Source of the DNA: Lacinutrix neustonica
GTDB lineage: Bacteria > Bacteroidota > Bacteroidia > Flavobacteriales > Flavobacteriaceae
Direction of reading: 5' to 3'
Length of the DNA stretch: 64,000 nucleotides
Assembly (NCBI RefSeq): GCF_026625145.1
Contig: NZ_CP113088.1
Location: 186,001-250,000 of the forward strand
Position numbers and translations under genes: made by a program. The notes below the pieces were generated by a model. That model did not search any database, was not told the origin of the DNA, and saw only the letters and a list, made by a program, of their open reading frames with translations. This document shows, piece by piece, positions 20,525 to 31,383 of this stretch. Position 1 is the stretch's first letter, and the number at the start of each line of letters is the position of its first letter.

Positions 20525-21106
20525 TTAATTATTTTTTAAAACGTCTTGAAGTGCCTTTGTTTCAATGTTTTTCCGAAGTTTAACATAGGCCTTTTGAAGC
20601 GTGTTTAAAACACTTTGATAAGAAATATTCATTATCAAAGCAATTTCAGATAGTTTTAAGTTACTGTAGTATTTTAAATAAATAGCTTCTCGTTCTCTAA
20701 CACTTAATGCATTTAGAAGGTTAGTTAACACGCTGGATTTTATAACTGTAAACTCTTGTTTTATGGCAATTTCTTCAGATGAAAACTCAAAACTTAAAAG
20801 CAGTTCTAAAGGTATGTCATAGTTTACATATTGCCTTTCCTTCTTTAATGCTCTTAAAAGAGCCCTTCTAAAAGAAATAAATAAGTAAGATTTGATGGAA
20901 TTAATGGCGCTTATTTGTGCTCTGTTTTCAAATAGATAAACAAAAAAATCTTGTAGACAATCCTCAGTAAAATCAATGTTCCCTGAAATTTTTAAACCAT
21001 AGTTATGTAGACTAGCATAGTGTAATTTGAACAGTGTTGAAAAAGCAGACTTGTTACCATCTAAAAAAGAATCCCAAACCGATTTTTCAAATTGATTGTC
21101 TGTCAT
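20525..21106 (-). CDS. ECF-type RNA polymerase sigma factor
   Basis: 193 residues with sigma-2 (ISGNIDFTEDCLQDFFVYLFENR) and sigma-4 (LNALSVREREAIYLKYYSNLKLSEIALIMNI, HTH) regions; the length and layout match Bacteroidota FecI-like sigma-70 factors. First gene of the sigma, FecR, receptor unit transcribed leftward. It presumably activates the receptor operon; the target promoters are not identified here. Confidence 0.92.
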   Translation of the reverse strand: MTDNQFEKSVWDSFLDGNKSAFSTLFKLHYASLHNYGLKISGNIDFTEDCLQDFFVYLFENRAQISAINSIKSYLFISFRRALLRALKKERQYVNYDIPLELLLSFEFSSEEIAIKQEFTVIKSSVLTNLLNALSVREREAIYLKYYSNLKLSEIALIMNISYQSVLNTLQKAYVKLRKNIETKALQDVLKNN

Positions 21107-21241
21107 TTACCAAATATAATTATTAATTGGTCGTATTTTTAAATATTTTTATATTTTAATTAACTTTAACGTCGAATATTATGTTAATAACTGTTAAAAA
21201 GATGATTATTTATTAAATTCAGATTATGTCTAATATAGTAG

Positions 21242-21249
21242 TATATTTG
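21242..21249 (+). promoter_or_regulatory. Bacteroidota-type -7 box upstream of ychF
   Basis: TATATTTG matches the TAnnTTTG consensus, 29 bp before the ychF ATG. A clear -33 TTG is not seen at the usual spacing. Confidence 0.5.
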
Positions 21250-21278
21250 CATCCTTAAAATAATCAAATACATAGTAA

Positions 21279-22372
21279 ATGAAAGCAGGAATTGTAGGCT
21301 TACCAAATGTAGGGAAATCCACGTTATTTAATTGTTTGTCTAATGCAAAGGCGCAAAGCGCAAACTTCCCATTTTGCACCATAGAGCCCAATATTGGTGT
21401 AGTAAATGTTCCAGATCCTAGACTTCAAAAGTTAGAAACATTAGTAAACCCTGAGCGTGTGTTGCCTGCAACTGTTGAGATTGTTGATATTGCCGGTTTA
21501 GTAAAAGGAGCAAGTAAAGGCGAAGGGTTAGGAAATCAATTCCTAGCCAATATTCGTGAAACTGATGCTATTTTACACGTGTTGCGTTGTTTTGATAATG
21601 ATAATATTGTGCATGTTGATGGAAATGTTAATCCCATTAGAGATAAAGAGACTATAGATATTGAGTTGCAGCTAAAAGATTTAGATACTGTAGAAAAAAA
21701 TTAGATAAAGTTAAGCGCGCTGCAAAAACAGGAAACAAAGAGGCGCAGAAAGAAGAAGCGGTGCTGCTAAAAATTAAGAACGGTTTAGAGGCAGGAATAT
21801 CTGTTCGTGCTTTAGAATTTTCGGATGATGAGTATGTTGATTTTGTTAAACCCGCACAATTAATTACCGAAAAGCCTGTGATGTACGTTTGTAATGTAGA
21901 TGAAGGTGCTGCTGTTTCCGGTAATGCTTATGTAGATAAAGTAAGAGAAGCTGTAAAAGATGAAAAAGCTGAAGTATTAGTGTTGGCTGTTGGTACAGAA
22001 GCCGATATTACAGAGTTGGACGATTACGAAGAACGCCAAATGTTCTTGGCAGATATAGGCTTAGATGAGCCAGGGTCTGCTAAATTAATACGTTCTGCCT
22101 ATAAGTTATTGAACCAGCAAACCTATTTTACTGCTGGTGTAAAAGAAGTGCGTGCCTGGACCATTAATGTAGGCGCCACAGCCCCACAAGCGGCAGGTGT
22201 TATTCATACCGATTTTGAAAAAGGCTTTATTCGTGCAGAAGTCATTGCTTATGATGATTATGTTCAGTTTGGAAGCGAAGCGAAGGTTAAAGAAGCTGGT
22301 AAAATGAGAGTAGAAGGGAAGAGTTATGTGGTAAAAGATGGTGATGTCATGCATTTCCTATTTAATGTGTAA
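21279..22372 (+). CDS. ychF: redox-regulated ATPase/GTPase YchF (OLA1), one homopolymer frameshift
   Basis: Obg-like P-loop protein of about 364 residues that hydrolyses ATP and associates with ribosomes. Visible: G1 GLPNVGKST at the N-terminus, [20 protein letters not shown], a coiled-coil arm in the middle, and a C-terminal TGS domain ([31 protein letters not shown]). The frame breaks after LDTVEK at an A run of seven (21694-21700); eight restores LDTVEKKLDKVK. This lesion is a homopolymer error, not the CCAGA type. Confidence 0.92.
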
Positions 22373-22425
22373 TCTATAACTTTAACATATTCGACTACTA
22401 GAGTCATTATTATATCATAAAAAAC

Positions 22426-22461
22426 AAAACGTCGTAACGGTTACTAACGTTACGACGTTTT
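22426..22461 (+). terminator. strong terminator after ychF
   Basis: AAAACGTCGTAACG and CGTTACGACGTTTT form a perfect 14-bp stem with an eight-base loop, followed by a T-rich stretch. Confidence 0.9.
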
Positions 22462-22516
22462 CTATTTTTACGGTAAATAGAGTGTATGCCTTTAATAGAC
22501 ATTAAAACAAAAATAC

Positions 22517-22935
22517 ATGCCGACATTCAAACCTGTTTTGATGGGGCGCCATATTGATTTTCATAAGGCATTCATGAAACACTCGAAAGAAAGAGCTATA
22601 GCAGGAAAGACTTCGGGACACATTGGTTTGCATGAATGGGCGACATGGGAAGCGGTTCATTTTGGAATTAGATAGCAATTAACATCAAAAATCAAAGCGT
22701 TCGAGGCCCCAACTTTTGTGTAGATGAAATGGTAGCTGGAGCCTTTAAGTCCTTCAAGCATGAGCATCTTTTTGAGGAGGACAAGAACTACACAATCATG
22801 ACTGACCCATTTCAATTTGAATCGCCTTTGGGAATTTTAGGTAATTTAGCAAATAGGGTGTTCTTAACACGTTATATGACGCATTTACTAAAGACCAGAA
22901 ATCAATTTTTAAAAAAACAAATAGAAGCACTTTAA
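22517..22935 (+). pseudogene. SRPBCC-family (START-like) protein, decayed or heavily mis-sequenced
   Basis: Resembles flavobacterial ligand-binding SRPBCC proteins: AGKTSGHIGLHEWATWEAVHFGIR, then QLTSKIKAFEAP, then MVAGAFKSFKHEHLFEED and a C-terminal ESPLGILGNLANRVFLTRYM helix. Compared with the family, about eight N-terminal codons are missing and the frame is lost near 22550. A TAG follows FGIR at about 22673. A T run is one base short near 22715. These are not the CCAGA lesion, so real decay is possible here. It ends convergently against the PAP2 gene with a few bases of overlap. Confidence 0.55.
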
Positions 22936-23757
22936 AACGTGTAACTCAAACTCAAACCCTGATACTTATCTCCAAATCGTGTTTGTCCCATAATAGGATT
23001 GAAACCTATAGCGGCAACCTCTTTTCTTTTGTGTAATTCGGAATGTAATATCCTGCAAGTGCTCCTAGAGCATAACCTAATAAAACGTCCGATAAAAAAT
23101 GTTGTCCAGCTTGCATTCTAAAATAGGCTACACTAGCAGGTAAGGCAGCCGCTCCAACCCAAATATAGGGAATGGCAGGCGAATCGGATTAAAATCTTGA
23201 TACACTTTTGCCGCAAAAAAAGTGGCTGTAGTGGTCGCTGCAACGTGACCAGAGTAAAAAGATCGTGTGGCAGAGGTACTTTCTATTTTATCCTGTGGTT
23301 CATCACTACCGTATACGTAAGGTCTAGCTCTATTGGTTAAACCAGCAGTTACAGAAAACAAGGCAGAAGTGGTCGCTAAGCTTTCTATATAAATACCAAA
23401 CAATTGCCCGTAATGATCGTTAGCTTCATCATCTAAAAGCAACACGAAGGGAGTCGCAAAAGATAAGCCGAAGGGGATATCACTAAACTTACTGGCTTCT
23501 TCAGAGTACTTCCCAGCACCCCAACGGTCAATAAAATTAATGTCATTGACTTTATTTTGGAAGGCTGCCAATTCTGCAGCGGTAAAAGGGTCTTTATCTG
23601 CGATAATTAATAAACCACCAACACTTCCTGCTAAAGCCGTTCCAGTCCATATACCATCTCTTGTCCAATCCCACTAATAGGTAGAGCTGCTTTTTTGAGC
23701 GTAAGTCTTTACAAGAATTAAAGGTAAAAGAAGTAGAATAAGTATAGTCTTTTTCAT
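22932..23757 (-). CDS. PAP2-superfamily phosphatase, apparent frameshifts and one stop
   Basis: Signal peptide MKKTILILLLLPLILVKTYA, then a PAP2 phosphatase with motif 1 in LTNRARPYVYG, motif 2 SFYSGHVAATTTA, and, after a frame change at 23184-23190, motif 3 FRMQAGQHFLSDV. A second deletion at 23037-23043 hides the normal end YYIPELHKRKEVAAIGF and the last barrel-like strand LSLSYTF. Both deletions are TCTGG-type. A TAG at 23674-23676 (after STY) is not explained by the motif. Acts on lipid or isoprenoid phosphates in the envelope; substrate unknown. Confidence 0.75.
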
Positions 23758-23987
23758 AAGTTTAAAACATTTATCAAAAATAATTGAGAATAATTAATAG
23801 TGAACATTTAAATGCATTTTTAGTAATAGTTTAACTTATAAAGCTCAAATCTAGGCATATCAATACCGAACGAATCGATTAACGCTACTTATCAAAAAAC
23901 ATTGTTAATTACTTTATCAATGCAGTGTTTCATTTTTTATAGCGTTATATTATATTAGCAACCTATCACGAAATTTTACTCAATTCT

Positions 23988-25902
23988 ATGTCTGAAGAAA
24001 CCAAATATACCGAAGATAATATACGCTCGCTTGATTGGAAAGAACATATTCGTATGCGCCCAGGTATGTATATTGGAAAATTGGGAGATGGTTCTTCTCC
24101 GAGATGATGGTATTTATATTTTGCTTAAGGAAGTCCTAGATAACTCTATTGATGAGTACGTTATGGGGGCAGGTAAAACCATTGAAATTTCGGTTCAAGG
24201 CAGTAAAGTCATTGTTCGGGATTATGGTCGCGGGATCCCCTTAGGGAAAGTGGTAGATGTGGTCTCAAAAATGAATACGGGTGGAAAGTATGATTCTAAA
24301 GCCTTTAAAAAATCGGTTGGATTAAATGGGGTTGGTACCAAAGCTGTAAACGCGTTATCCTCATTCTTTAGAGTAGAATCTACCCGTGATAATAAAAGTG
24401 CCTCAGCAGAATTTGAACAAGGGAATCTTACCAATCAAGATTTATTAGACGATACCTCTAGACGTAAAGGCACCAAGGTGTCTTTCATTCCAGATGAAAT
24501 AATCTTTAAAAACTATAAATACAGAAATGAATATATAGTAAAGATGCTAAAAAACTATGTGTACCTAAATCCAGGTTTAACGATAGTTTTTAATGGTGAA
24601 AAATTCTACAGTGAAAATGGTTTAAAAGATCTCTTATCTGAAAAAATAGCAGAAAGCGATTTGCTTTATCCCATCATTCATCTCCGTGGTAATGATATTG
24701 AAGTAGCGCTCACACACAGTAAAACGCAATATAGCGAAGAATATAATAGTTTTGTTAACGGACAAAACACGACACAAGGCGGAACGCACTTAAATGCCTT
24801 TAGGGAAGGTCTAGTAAAAACCATTCGTGAATTTTTTGGAAAACAATATGACGCTTCAGATATTAGGAAGTCTGTAGTTTCTGCGGTTGCCATCAAAGTT
24901 ATGGAACCTGTTTTTGAAAGTCAGACCAAAACAAAATTAGGCTCTACAGATATGGGGGGGGACTTACCAACGGTAAGAACCTACATTTCAGACTTTTTAA
25001 AAACACAATTAGATAATTATTTACATAAAAATCCGTAAACAGCCGATAAAATTCAGCGTAAAATCATGCAAGCCGAGCGTGAGCGTAAAGAGCTTTCAGG
25101 AATTCGTAAATTAGCCAAAGACCGGGCTAAAAAAGCCAGTCTCCATAATAAAAAATTACGTGATTGTCGGGTGCATTTTGGCGATATTAAAAACGAACGT
25201 AATTTAGAATCTACCTTATTTATTACCGAGGGCGACTCCGCTTCGGTAGCATTACGAAATCACGTGATGTCAATACACAAGCTGTTTTCAGCTTGAAAGG
25301 TAAGCCTCTAAACTGTTATGGACTCACAAAGAAAATCGTTTACGAAAACGAGGAGTTCAATTTGTTACAAGCTGCTTTAAATATTGAAGAATCCCTTGAA
25401 GATCTGCGCTATAACAATGTGGTCATTGCCACAGATGCCGACGTGGATGGTATGCATATTCGATTATTATTGATCACCTTTTTCCTTCAGTTTTTTCCTG
25501 AAGTGATAAAGGAAGGGCATTTGTATATTTTACAAACCCCTTTATTTAGAGTGAGAAATAAAAAGGAAACGATTTATTGTTATTCAGAGGAAGAGCGACG
25601 TGATGCCTTAGAAAAACTAAAGCCAAAGCCGTAAATTACACGATTTAAAGGATTAGGTGAAATATCACCGAGACGAATTTGTCCATTTTATCGGGGATGA
25701 TATACGTTTAGATCCAGTAATGTTAGATGATAATATGTCTATTGAAGATTTATTGTCATTCTATATGGGTAAAAATACGCCTACGCGACAAGAGTTTATT
25801 ATTGATAATTTGAAGGTGGAGTTGGATCTTATAGAGCCGGGAAGTTACTGCAGAGCCGAGAAATTTCAAAATAGAAAAGAAAAGAAAAATATCCTTTTAT
25901 GA
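23988..25902 (+). CDS. parE: DNA topoisomerase IV subunit B, multiple apparent lesions
   Basis: Starts [17 protein letters not shown] at the ATG 23988. GHKL ATPase: [19 protein letters not shown] and [15 protein letters not shown]. Then the transducer domain, and a TOPRIM domain with [10 protein letters not shown] and the DADVDGMHI metal site. Lesions at 24099-24104 (insertion), 25033-25038 (TAA), 25242-25247 (deletion), 25629-25634 (TAA) and 25668-25673 (insertion) all match the CCAGA signature. Total about 620 residues. Partner of parC just downstream; an essential decatenase, so the breaks are almost certainly artefacts. Confidence 0.92.
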
Positions 25903-25926
25903 GAAAGGACGTTAATAAATAAAATG

Positions 25927-25996
25927 TTTGTCATTCCGCATTTGATGCGGAATCCACAAAATAAAGAATAAGACCCCTATTTCTAGGAATGACAAA
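25927..25996. repeat. 70-bp palindromic interspersed repeat between parE and parC
   Basis: Outer arms TTTGTCATTCC (25927-25937) and GGAATGACAAA (25986-25996) are exact inverted repeats. Inside is a second hairpin, CCGCATTTGATGCGG. It resembles non-autonomous flavobacterial REP or MITE units and ends only five bases before the parC start codon. Confidence 0.75.
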
Positions 25997-26001
25997 AAAA
26001 T

Positions 26002-28694
26002 ATGATAGAAGAAAACGACGACCTAACTAACGACAATTTAGACAACCAAGAACCACAAGAAACCATTACCGGAATTACTGGAATGTATAAAGAATGGTTT
26101 TTAGATTATGCGTCCTATGTTATTTTAGAACGTGCAGTACCCGCTATAGAAGATGGGTTTAAACCTGTACAACGTCGTATCATGCATTCTATGAAAGATT
26201 TGGATGATGGTCGCTACAATAAAGTTGCAAATATTGTGGGGCATACCATGCAATACCATCCGCATGGGGATGCGAGTATCGCAGATGCCATGGTTCAAAT
26301 AGGGCAGAAAGATTTGTTAATAGATACTCAGGGAAACTGGGGTAATATTTTAACAGGTGACAGAGCTGCCGCAGCACGTTATATTGAAGCACGTATTTCT
26401 AAATTTGGTCTAGATGTGGTTTTTAATCCAAAAATTACCGAATGGCAGCAGAGCTACGATGGGCGGCGTAAAGAGCCTGTGAATCTTCCAGTGATGTTCC
26501 CGTTATTATTGGCACAGGGTGGAGAAGGCATAGCGGTGGGGCTTTCCACCAAAATATTATCACATAATTTCATCGAACTTATTGACGCCTCTGTGAAGCA
26601 TTTACAAGGGAAACGGTTTACCATTTTACCGCATTTTCCAACAGGTGGAATCGCAGATTGCTGCGGGTATAATGATGGTTTGCGAGGGGGTAAAGTACGC
26701 GTACGCGCTAAAATCTCTCAATTAGATAAAAACACATTAGTGATTACCGAAATTCCTTTTGGTACCACCACCACAACACTTATAGATTCTATTCTAAAAG
26801 CAAATGAGAAAGGAAAAATTAAAATAAAAAAAATAGACGATAATACGGCGGCTAATGTAGAGATTCTCATTCATTTACCATCGGGGTTATCCCCGGACAA
26901 AACCATTGATGCGCTTTATGCATTTACGGCTTGCGAAACTTCCATTTCGCCCTTAGGCTGTGTGATTGAAGACAACAAACCTTTGTTTGTTGGCGTGACT
27001 GAGATGCTGCGTCGCAGTACAGATAATACGGTAGATTTATTACGTCAAGAATTGGAAATTAAACTTGGCGAACATGAAGAACAATGGCATTTTGCGAGTT
27101 TGGAACGTATTTTTATAGAGAACAGAATTTATCGCGATATTGAAGAAGAAGAAACGTGGGAAGGTGTTATTGCAGCCATAGATAAGGGGTTACAACCACA
27201 CATTAAACATTTGAAACGGGCGATTACCGAAGAGGACATTACTCGGTTAACAGAAATTCGAATCAAACGTATTTCTAAATTTGATATTGATAAAGCGCAA
27301 CAGAAAATAGACGCTTTAGAAGAGCAAATTGCGGAAGTAAAACACCATTTAGCAAACCTAATCGCTTATGCTATTGCCTATTTTAAAAGATTAAAAAAAG
27401 AGTATAGTGAAGGTAAAGAACGTAAAACTGAGTTAAGAGCGTTTGACGATGTTGATGCGACTAAAGTAGTCATTCGAAACACCAAACTGTACGTTAATAG
27501 GGAAGAAGGTTTTATTGGAACCTCTTTAAAACGTGATGAATACGTGTGCGATTGTAGTGATATTGACGATATTATAGCCTTTACTGCAGAGGGTAAAATG
27601 ATGGTCACTAAGGTAGACTCCAAAACATTTATTGGTAAAGATATTATTCATGTGGCGGTCTTTAAAAAGAAAGATAAACGTACCATTTACAACATGATCT
27701 ATCGCGATGGTGCAAAGGGGGCATCGTATATTAAACGGTTTGCAGTAACCTCAATAACAAGAGATAAAGAATACGATTTAACCAATGGTAGCAAAGGGTC
27801 AAAACTACGGTATTTCTCGGCAAATCCTAACGGTGAAGCAGAAGTGATTACCATTTACTTACGTCAGGTTGGCAGTATCAAAAAACTAAAATGGGATGTT
27901 GATTTTGCGGAGATTTTAATTAAAGGTCGCGCCTCTAAAGGAAATGTTGTTACTAAATATGCTATTAAGTCTATTGAATTAAAAGAAAAAGGAATTTCAA
28001 CATTAAAGCCTCGTAAGATCTGGTTTGATGATACGGTAAAACGTCTAAATGTTGATGGACGCGGAGAGTTAGTTGGAGAATTTAGAGGGGAAGATCGTAT
28101 TTTAATCATCAATCAAAAAGGCATTGCGAAAACGATTATACCGTAGTGACCACCCATTTTGATGATGATATGATTGTAATGGAAAAGTGGATTCCAAAAA
28201 AACCCGTATCTGCTATTTATTTTGATGGGGAAAAAGAAAAATACTTTGTTAAGCGTTTTTTAATTGAAAATGAAAATAAAGAAGAATTATTCATCACCGA
28301 AGATCCTAAATCACAATTAGAAATTGTTTCAACAAATTGGAAACCAATGGCAAATGTTATTTTTGCCAAGGAAAGAGGGAAAGATCGTAAAGATGATTTG
28401 GAAGTGAATTTGGAAGAATTTATTACGGTAAAAGGAATTTCTGCTTTAGGAAATCAGTTAACCAAAGAAAAAATTAAAACTATCGATTTGCTCGATCCTT
28501 TGCCCTACGAAGCTCCCGAAGAAATCCATGCCGAAGATTTGGAAGTGGTAGATGAAGTTGAAGTTTCTGAAGAGGAAACCATAGAAAATAAGAACAGTTC
28601 AAAAGCGGAGAAGAAAACAAAAGGTAAAAAAGAGAGCAAATCTACCGATTCAGATTCTGAAGATGAAGACGACGGTCAGCCACGGTTGTTTTAA
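26002..28694 (+). CDS. parC: DNA topoisomerase IV subunit A, one lesion
   Basis: About 897 residues. Breakage-reunion domain with FKPVQRRIMHSM, YHPHGDASIADAMV, and the catalytic tyrosine in AAAARYIEARIS near residue 127; coiled coil near residue 440; then the C-terminal beta-pinwheel region. The frame stops at TAG 28144-28146 in ATACCGTAGTGACC, where IPEVTTHF is expected. This is the CCAGAA lesion, and the following frame completes the C-terminus with an acidic/Lys tail. Forms the A2B2 enzyme with parE. Confidence 0.93.
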
Positions 28695-28767
28695 ATAAAA
28701 TTAACTTAATATTTTGATGCTTTAGTTTTTTGAAACCTATTTTTAGGTTTTAATAAAATTTATTGAA

Positions 28768-29052
28768 TTGAGACTATTTAAAAATATACTGCTATTTCAA
28801 AGGAAAATATTTTTCACAGCCTACATTATATCGCTACCTATTGCTTTTTTAGGTGCCACTAGCTCTGTTGGAGTTTCAGTTTGTTTTGTTATGCTAATAT
28901 TGCACTTCTTTATTTATGAAATTAAGAACAAAAACGAATATTATTATTACTATAATCTAGGACTTACAAGGTTACACCTTTGGTTTTCAACACTTTTTAT
29001 AGGTGTTTTAAATGGCCTTACTTTTACTTTAATATGGGGTATCTTTATGTAG
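28768..29052 (+). CDS. short membrane protein translationally coupled to an ABC ATPase
   Basis: About 94 residues from a TTG start, mostly hydrophobic: segments at about 10-30 (IFFTAYIISLPIAFLG), 33-50 (VGVSVCFVMLILHFFIY) and 70-92 (LWFSTLFIGVLNGLTFTLIW), separated by a polar NKNEYYYYYNLG loop. The ABC ATPase begins inside its last codons. It is probably the membrane part of a very small exporter or sensor; not recognised as a named family. Confidence 0.6.
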   Translation: MRLFKNILLFQRKIFFTAYIISLPIAFLGATSSVGVSVCFVMLILHFFIYEIKNKNEYYYYYNLGLTRLHLWFSTLFIGVLNGLTFTLIWGIFM

Positions 29053-29692
29053 ACAGTGTCGTTAAATCTTATGACAACAAAAAGATATTGACAGATGTAT
29101 ATCTGTCCTGTAAATCAGGTGAAGTTGTGGGATTAATTGGCAGAAATGGATGTGGTAAATCTACTTTACTAAAGATTATTTTTGGCGTTGAAAATGCAGA
29201 CCATAAGTTTGTTAAAATTGATAACAAATTAATAAAAGCCAACTCTCATTGTAAAGGATTAGTTAGTTGCCACAGAAACATTTTTTACCTACCAGTGTTA
29301 AAATTGAAACAATTATTAAATTATTTCTTGGAAAAAAACAGGCGCATGCGTTAATTAGCCATGATTTTATTGTGCCATTCCTAACAAAAACAAGTCAACA
29401 ACTTTCAGCAGGTCAAAGGAGAATAATCGAAATTTTATTGATCATTCATTCTAAATCGGAATTTATATTATTGGATGAACCTTTCAATGGGCTCAGTCCA
29501 ATACTAAAGGAATATATAGTAGCTTGCATTTTAGAAGCTAAAAAAGCAAAAGGAATTATAATCACAGATCATGACTATGAAAATGTTTTAAATTTAGCTG
29601 ACAAAGTCGTGTTTTTAAAAGATGGCTTTCTTCGAGAAATAAAAAATAGAGGACAATTACTAGAATTTGGCTATTTCGTAAGGATAAATTAA
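29034..29692 (+). CDS. ABC transporter ATP-binding protein, one frameshift
   Basis: About 219 residues. Walker A GRNGCGKSTLLK at about residue 40, signature QQLSAGQRRIIEILL, Walker B EFILLDEPFNGLSP and the switch His in IITDHDYEN are present. The Q-loop region reads cleanly in the second frame as LPQKHFLPTS, so the frame changes near 29250-29265. One or four bases are missing in TTAGTTAGTTG; it is not the CCAGA type. Overlap with the 28768 gene implies co-translation. The only membrane partner visible is that 94-residue protein. Substrate unknown. Confidence 0.8.
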
Positions 29693-29774
29693 GCCATTTC
29701 TTATAGGATAACTGTTAGTATTCTATTTTTTAAACAAATCAATCAATTCTGAAAGCATTCAAATATTTCTTTGG

Positions 29775-30585
29775 TTAGCCTTGCTTCTTTTTCTCATTTT
29801 TCTTTAAAGATTTACCTATTTTCTGATTTAAAAACTCCACAAATAAAGAAAAGGCGATAGCGAAATATAAATACCCTTTTGGTATAGCGCCAACCGTTTT
29901 TCCAAAGAACGCGGTGTGCGATAAATGCCCAGCTTCTGTAATTAGCATAAAACCAATAAGGATTAAAAACGATAAACCTAAAATTTGAATACTGGGATTA
30001 CTATCTATAAAACGTCTAATTTTATTTGCAAAACCAATCATGACGATTATAGAAATGACAACCGCTATAATCATTAAAACTAAGTTGTGATTTTGATTGT
30101 CAGATAATCCATTAGTCATGCCAACGGCCGTCAATATGGAATCGATAGAAAATATAAAATCGATTATTAGAATTTGAACAATCGCTTGCTTTAAAGATTT
30201 AATGACTTTTCCTTTTACTTCATCCTCATCATGGTGAGGCATTTCTACCTTTTCTCTAATTTCAGACGTAGACTTATAAATCAAAAACAGTCCCCCAGCG
30301 AATAAAATAATGGCTTGCCAACTGATTTCTAAATGTAACCAGCTTGTATCTATAGTAAAAAATGGTTTTGATAACCCCACTAAAAAAGACACAAAAAACA
30401 ATAAAATTATACGCTGCACCATGGCAAGTAGTAAACCAATATTTGTCACTTTGCCACGCTGTTCTTCTGGTAATTTATTCGCCGCAATAGAAATAAAAAC
30501 AATATTATCAATTCCTAATATGATTTCGAAACGTTAAAGTCAATAATGCAAATACAGCATCAGAGGTTAATAAGAAGTCGAGCAT
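29775..30585 (-). CDS. TerC-family integral membrane protein, one frameshift
   Basis: From MLDFLLTSDAVFALLTLTF at ATG 30585, about 270 residues with seven to nine membrane segments. TerC hallmarks are the acidic pairs LEIILGIDN and IDFIFSIDSIL. The lesion at 30525-30532 (TTTCGAAA) removes two bases where TTT CTG GAA (Phe-Leu-Glu) is required by the family; it contains TCTGG. A cytosolic His/Asp-rich loop (PHHDEDEVKGK) follows the third segment. TerC proteins handle Mn or other metal export or tellurite resistance; specificity unknown. Confidence 0.88.
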
Positions 30586-30591
30586 AATACA

Positions 30592-31293
30592 TTAGTTTTT
30601 AGTAGAATAGTGATGAATTTTTCCAGTGGGCAAATACATAAGTGATAAATTAGTTTTAGAATTTTCTAAAATTTCATATTTAAGAGTGTCGGTTTCATTT
30701 GTAAGTTCTAAAAAATAATTTGGTTTATGGGTCAAGGTGTTTTTTTGAGAAGTAATTTTATAATCATAACGATCATCTTTCCCTAAGCTTCGTCCCTTAT
30801 AAAGCATTGTTATTTTTCCATCATTAATTTCTAAGCTAGAAAGAGAATCAGAGTCATGGACCAAGGTGTTTTCTGTAATTCTAAAAAGATTAGATTTGTT
30901 TTCAATAGTAATTGGTGCGGGAGAAGTACTAACCACGGCCGTTCCTTTTTGCTTTTTGCTCTTCCCAACATAACTGTATTCAAAACTATAACTTGAATCT
31001 GTTGTAGTTATAATTTTTAAATGAATATCTTTTTTATCAACCATGCGTTTGGGATTAATGGTTTTAAAAATAACTTCACAATCATTAACCCATCGCACTT
31101 CTGAAGAATCAATTTTGGTATCATACCTTTCTATTTGAAGGGTTTCGGTTCTTTCAATATAGCCCCTTTTTGTTTCGCCATTATGTGAATATTCAAAATA
31201 AAAGCTTCCAGTCTTATAATCTTTACATTGACGTTCGGGTAGATTGCAATTATATAAAGTTATAACCAATAATAAAAGGACTAATAATCTCAT
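30592..31293 (-). CDS. lipoprotein of a family often mislabelled 'DNA topoisomerase IV'
   Basis: 233 residues with a type II signal peptide (LLVLLLLVITLYNC). The mature start CKDYKTGSFYFEYSHNG, the LQIERYDTKIDSSEVRWVNDCEV segment and the IHLKIITT strand match small flavobacterial proteins near parC that are frequently annotated as topoisomerase without basis. Here a second half of about 110 residues is added (from TENTLVHDSD). No enzymatic motif. It lies seven bases upstream of terC's start, on the same strand, so they may be co-transcribed. Confidence 0.6.
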   Translation of the reverse strand: MRLLVLLLLVITLYNCNLPERQCKDYKTGSFYFEYSHNGETKRGYIERTETLQIERYDTKIDSSEVRWVNDCEVIFKTINPKRMVDKKDIHLKIITTTDSSYSFEYSYVGKSKKQKGTAVVSTSPAPITIENKSNLFRITENTLVHDSDSLSSLEINDGKITMLYKGRSLGKDDRYDYKITSQKNTLTHKPNYFLELTNETDTLKYEILENSKTNLSLMYLPTGKIHHYSTKN

Positions 31294-31383
31294 AAATTTT
31301 CATTTAAAGCAAAATTACAAAATGAAAAATTTGAGGATGCGTTTTATCGCAAAAAGTCTTGAACTATTTTTACTTTTTGGCAC

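Noticed and set aside
30592-31293. Topoisomerase-related function
   Set aside because: Relatives are often labelled this way because of their position near parC. The protein has a lipoprotein signal and no topoisomerase motif.
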